A DNA stretch of 42,429 nt from Candidatus Omnitrophota bacterium. GTDB lineage: Bacteria; Omnitrophota; Omnitrophia; Omnitrophales; Aquincolibacteriaceae. Shown here piece after piece: positions 39,771 through 42,429 of the stretch. The stretch is taken from positions 1-42,429 of the forward strand of contig CAIJDY010000107.1 of NCBI GenBank assembly GCA_903819565.1, read 5' to 3'. The translations under genes were made by a program, and so were the position numbers. The first letter of the stretch is position 1. Each line of letters opens with the position of its first letter. The notes beneath the pieces were generated by a model. That model ran no database searches. It saw nothing but the letters and a program-made list of their open reading frames with translations, and was not told where the DNA came from.

Positions 39771-41878
39771 TGCCCAATCTACTCGTTGAGATAGGAACGG
39801 AAGAGCTTCCCGTCGGGACACTGGACATCGTTTATGAGCAAATCGCCGTGCAACTGCGGCAGAAACTCGTGGACGAGAGGATCGCCTTCGAAGAGGTCAA
39901 GGTCGAGGCGACGCCGCGACGGATCGCGCTTTTTGTGCGCGGGATCGCGGCCATGCAGCAGGACCGCGAGCTTGAGATCTCCGGTCCTTCCAAGGAAAAA
40001 TGTTACGACGCCGGAGGAAATCCTACGCCGGTCCTTCAGGGTTTTTTGCGCAGCAAGCAGGCGGAGGCGAAAGACATTGAAGTGCGCGAGACGCCGAAGG
40101 GACCGTTTATTTTTCTGAGAAAAAAAGACAAAGGCCGGCCGGTCGTGCAGCTGCTCCCGGAGTTCCTGAAGCAGATCCTCACGTCGCTCCCTTTCCCGAA
40201 ATTCATGCGGTGGGAAACTTCAGGGTTCCGGTTCCCGCGGCCGGTTCGCTGGCTGGTGGTGCTTCTTGATAAAAAGCGCGTGCCCATGGATTTTGCGGGC
40301 ATGAAATCGGGGAACCGCAGCTTCGGTCACCGGTTCCTGGCTCCGCAGGGTTTCGTGATACCGCAAGCGGACTGGAAACTGTACGTCGCGTTATTGAAAA
40401 AGAAACATGTCCTGCTTGATCTTGCGGCGCGCGAAACGCTGATCCGGAACAAGCTTCGCGATGCGTTCGCTCAAAAACAGATTGACGAAGACCTTGTTCA
40501 CACGAACGCCCAGCTTGTCGAAGAACCTTATTTCCTCAAGGGGACCTTTTCCCAGCAATATCTCGAACTCCCGGCCGAAGTGCTGGCCAGTTGCATGAAG
40601 AAAAATCAAAAGATCTTCGCCTGTTATGACGCCGGGACGCGGCTCAGGAACCATTTCGTGGCCGTGATGAACGGGAAAAGGAACGGGCTCGCGAGGATCC
40701 AGAAGGACTACGAGAACGTTCTGGATTCTCGGCTGAAGGACGCTCGCTATTTTTACGAACTCGACACGAAAGAGCCGATGGAGAAGAAAAAACCCGTGTT
40801 GGCGCAGCTGGTCTATCTCGGCAAGCTGGGCTCGGTGCTCGACAAGACCGCGAGGCTCGAAAAAATGGCGCCGGAGTTCGCGCAGGCGTCGGGGCACGGG
40901 GAACTTTCCGCGGACCTCGCGCGCGTGGCGGCGCTTTCCAAGATCGATCTGGTGACCCATCTTGTTTATGAAATGCCGGACCTTCAGGGGATCGTCGGGC
41001 GCGAGTACGCCCTCGAGGCCAAGGAAAAGGAAACGGTCGCTTCCGCCATCGGCTCCCAGTACCTGCCGAAAAATCTCGCGGAAGACCGTCAAAAAGTGAA
41101 AAATTCCATGGGGCCTCTCGGCGCGCTTTTCGGGATCATGGACCGTCTGGATCTTTTGGTCGGGGCATTCGGCACCGGGATCGAACCGACCGGAAGCCAG
41201 GACCCGTTCGCGTTGCGCCGGGCCGGCGGGAGCCTGGTGAAACTTGTCCGCGCCTTTTCCGTTTCTTTTTCGCTGTCTCAACTGGTGGAAGCGAACATCC
41301 GTCTTTACGGTGAACGCCTCAGCCGTCCGGGCGAACTGAAAGCGGGGCTTTTGAAATTCCTGCAGGAGCGGGTCGCGTTTGAACTCGGCGTGAAAGCGGG
41401 GACATGGCCCGCCGAGATTCTTCAGGCGGTCTGCCGCACGGACTTTGACGATCTTGCGGGAGTTTATCGACGGTTCGACGCGCTTTGCGGGCTGTCCGAA
41501 AAGGAGCCCAAGATTTTTGTCAAGGCCGCCAAGGTGATCCAGCGGACGGCGAATATGCTCAAGGGGTACGGGAAGGCGGCTGGGGAACCCCGGCAAGAGT
41601 TGTTGATCGAAGAGCAGGAGAAAAAGATCTTTGAACTTGTCCAGACGCGGATGCACGAGGTCAAGGAGCCGTTGGATCACGGGGACTATGAAAAAGCGAC
41701 GCGCCTTTTCGCGCAGATCTTTTCAGCGCCCCTGCATGATTTTTTTGATCACGTGCTGATCAATGCGGAGAAACCGGAGCTTCGGGAGAACCGGATGGCG
41801 CTCGTGGCGAAGATTAACCGCCTTTACGCCGGGAGCCTTGCGGACCTTTCTGGACTATCCAGAATTGACGAAGAGTGA
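39770..41878 (+). CDS. glyS: glycyl-tRNA synthetase beta subunit
   Basis: Second subunit of the tetrameric glycyl-tRNA synthetase, needed for tRNA recognition. The 702-residue protein has the family start LLVEIGTEELP, the QDPFALRRAGG segment, an HD-like helical core (DLVTHLVYEMPDLQGIVGREYAL) and a C-terminal anticodon-binding helical domain ending in the NRMALVAKINRLYAG pattern. Normal length. It is translationally coupled to glyQ (TAATG) and followed by a ppdK promoter that begins in its last codons. Confidence 0.96.
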   Translation: MPNLLVEIGTEELPVGTLDIVYEQIAVQLRQKLVDERIAFEEVKVEATPRRIALFVRGIAAMQQDRELEISGPSKEKCYDAGGNPTPVLQGFLRSKQAEAKDIEVRETPKGPFIFLRKKDKGRPVVQLLPEFLKQILTSLPFPKFMRWETSGFRFPRPVRWLVVLLDKKRVPMDFAGMKSGNRSFGHRFLAPQGFVIPQADWKLYVALLKKKHVLLDLAARETLIRNKLRDAFAQKQIDEDLVHTNAQLVEEPYFLKGTFSQQYLELPAEVLASCMKKNQKIFACYDAGTRLRNHFVAVMNGKRNGLARIQKDYENVLDSRLKDARYFYELDTKEPMEKKKPVLAQLVYLGKLGSVLDKTARLEKMAPEFAQASGHGELSADLARVAALSKIDLVTHLVYEMPDLQGIVGREYALEAKEKETVASAIGSQYLPKNLAEDRQKVKNSMGPLGALFGIMDRLDLLVGAFGTGIEPTGSQDPFALRRAGGSLVKLVRAFSVSFSLSQLVEANIRLYGERLSRPGELKAGLLKFLQERVAFELGVKAGTWPAEILQAVCRTDFDDLAGVYRRFDALCGLSEKEPKIFVKAAKVIQRTANMLKGYGKAAGEPRQELLIEEQEKKIFELVQTRMHEVKEPLDHGDYEKATRLFAQIFSAPLHDFFDHVLINAEKPELRENRMALVAKINRLYAGSLADLSGLSRIDEE

Positions 41879-41884
41879 TATAAT
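41876..41884 (+). promoter_or_regulatory. extended -10 promoter of ppdK
   Basis: TGATATAAT: a consensus TATAAT (41879-41884) with an extended -10 TG directly after the glyS stop. A TTGACG (41865-41870) is too close to serve as its -35. It would give an about 200-base leader before ppdK. Confidence 0.5.
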
Positions 41885-42090
41885 CGCCCCCTTCATCCCG
41901 TGACAACAGCCAAATTTGTTCATTTCACCGGACGAGTATTATAAGGAAGGCGGTTCACGTGGGGTTTTCTCCGGGGTTTCATCGGCTAAGTCGTGTTGCG
42001 AGGTTGGCGTTCCCTCCAGAGTCGATACGGGCTTTAATGAAATGGGGAAATTTTCATAACATCAAATAAAAAAAGGAGTTAAGAGCAAAA
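41885..42090 (+). other. ppdK leader, no gene
   Basis: About 200 bases without a recognisable ORF or known riboswitch. A weak TGAAA/TTTCA hairpin and a second TATTATAAGG-like promoter element are present. I cannot assign a structure. Confidence 0.4.
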
Positions 42091-42429
42091 ATGAGTACAG
42101 CATCAGCCACAAAAAAGTCATCGAAATCATCTAAAACTAAATCCTCAAAATTCGTTTATTTCTTCGGAAGCGGTAAGGCCGAGGGCGACGCCAAGATGAA
42201 GCAGCTTCTCGGCGGCAAAGGAGCCAACCTTGCGGAAATGACCAATCTTGAAATTCCCGTGCCGGCCGGTTTCACGATCACGACCGAAACTTGCGACCTT
42301 TTCTATAAGAACGGCAAGAAGTGGCCCGCGGGTCTGGAGCAGCAGGTCCGCGAGAACATCGCCAAACTTGAAAAAGCCATGGGGCTGAAGCTCGGCGACC
42401 GGAACAACCCGCTTCTCGTTTCCGTGCGC
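42091..42429 (+). CDS. ppdK: pyruvate phosphate dikinase, N-terminal part
   Basis: The gene runs off the right edge. The visible 113 residues match the PPDK start: after a Ser/Lys-rich leader (STASATKKSSKSSKTKSSK) comes FVYFFGSGKAEGDAKMKQLLGGKGANLAEMTNLEIPVPAGFTITTETC and LGDRNNPLLVSVR, the nucleotide-binding region with GGKGANLAEM. PPDK interconverts PEP and pyruvate with ATP and phosphate, in glycolysis or gluconeogenesis of anaerobes. AAAGGAG stands 12 bases before the ATG. The long, unexplained leader (41885-42090) could hold regulation. Confidence 0.93.
   Translation, partial: MSTASATKKSSKSSKTKSSKFVYFFGSGKAEGDAKMKQLLGGKGANLAEMTNLEIPVPAGFTITTETCDLFYKNGKKWPAGLEQQVRENIAKLEKAMGLKLGDRNNPLLVSVR

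Noticed and set aside
1-42429. CRISPR arrays, IS elements, tRNA or rRNA genes
   Set aside because: I found no regularly spaced repeats, no transposase-like ORF and no tRNA or rRNA pattern on reading through the window.

Overview
The window looks like part of a chromosome from a Gram-negative-type (diderm) bacterium of an uncultured lineage, moderately GC-rich and densely coded. I infer something close to Omnitrophota (candidate division OP3) or a neighbouring PVC/FCB-like lineage. The reasons are an LptF/G-type LPS exporter, LL-diaminopimelate aminotransferase (DapL), a plant/cyanobacterial-style GlgC, an apparently non-discriminating AspRS, the split alpha/beta GlyRS and pyruvate phosphate dikinase. 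Assignment is by family recognition only. No tRNA, rRNA, CRISPR array, IS element or phage gene was found.

Layout. 1-5.6 kb: the end of a GGDEF-EAL protein, a doubtful small ORF, a zinc-ribbon membrane protein, a receiver-like protein translationally coupled to a small unknown protein, glgC and a small secreted protein. 5.6-8.4 kb, minus strand: lptG, comF and an EF-P paralogue of the EfpL/YeiP type. 8.6-16.4 kb: an accessory cluster of GT2 glycosyltransferase, SAM methyltransferase, radical SAM protein and YdjC/ChbG-type deacetylase in one overlapping series, then an opposite-strand B12-type radical SAM protein, a decayed second copy of the deacetylase 3' end, and an ArnT/GT39-like membrane glycosyltransferase with an unrecognised C-terminal domain. 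16.5-18.8 kb: RluA-type pseudouridine synthase and a coupled trio (membrane protein, VF530 protein, DEDDh exonuclease). 18.9-26.7 kb: translation and RNA genes (rpsU, hisS, aspS, phoH, pgpH, ybeY, recO). 26.7-28 kb: an AT-rich regulated promoter, an orphan gene and a 54-codon ORF. 28-35.4 kb: dapL, folK, panC, panD, aspartate dehydrogenase, uvrA, a small winged-helix protein and cutA. 35.4-42.4 kb: a TMTC-like TPR membrane protein, a convergent XRE-cupin regulator, a ComEA-like protein, glyQ, glyS and the start of ppdK.

The most interesting part is the 8.7-16.4 kb cluster. Its order GT2, radical SAM, YdjC-type deacetylase matches that of the hopanoid genes hpnI-hpnJ-hpnK, while its GT2, deacetylase and GT-C content resembles the Arn lipid A pathway. 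No hopanoid cyclase is in view. I infer a carrier-lipid or outer-membrane sugar modification pathway in which a sugar is loaded on a lipid, deacetylated, rearranged or methylated by radical SAM/SAM chemistry, and transferred outside the membrane. This is a hypothesis from family content and order.
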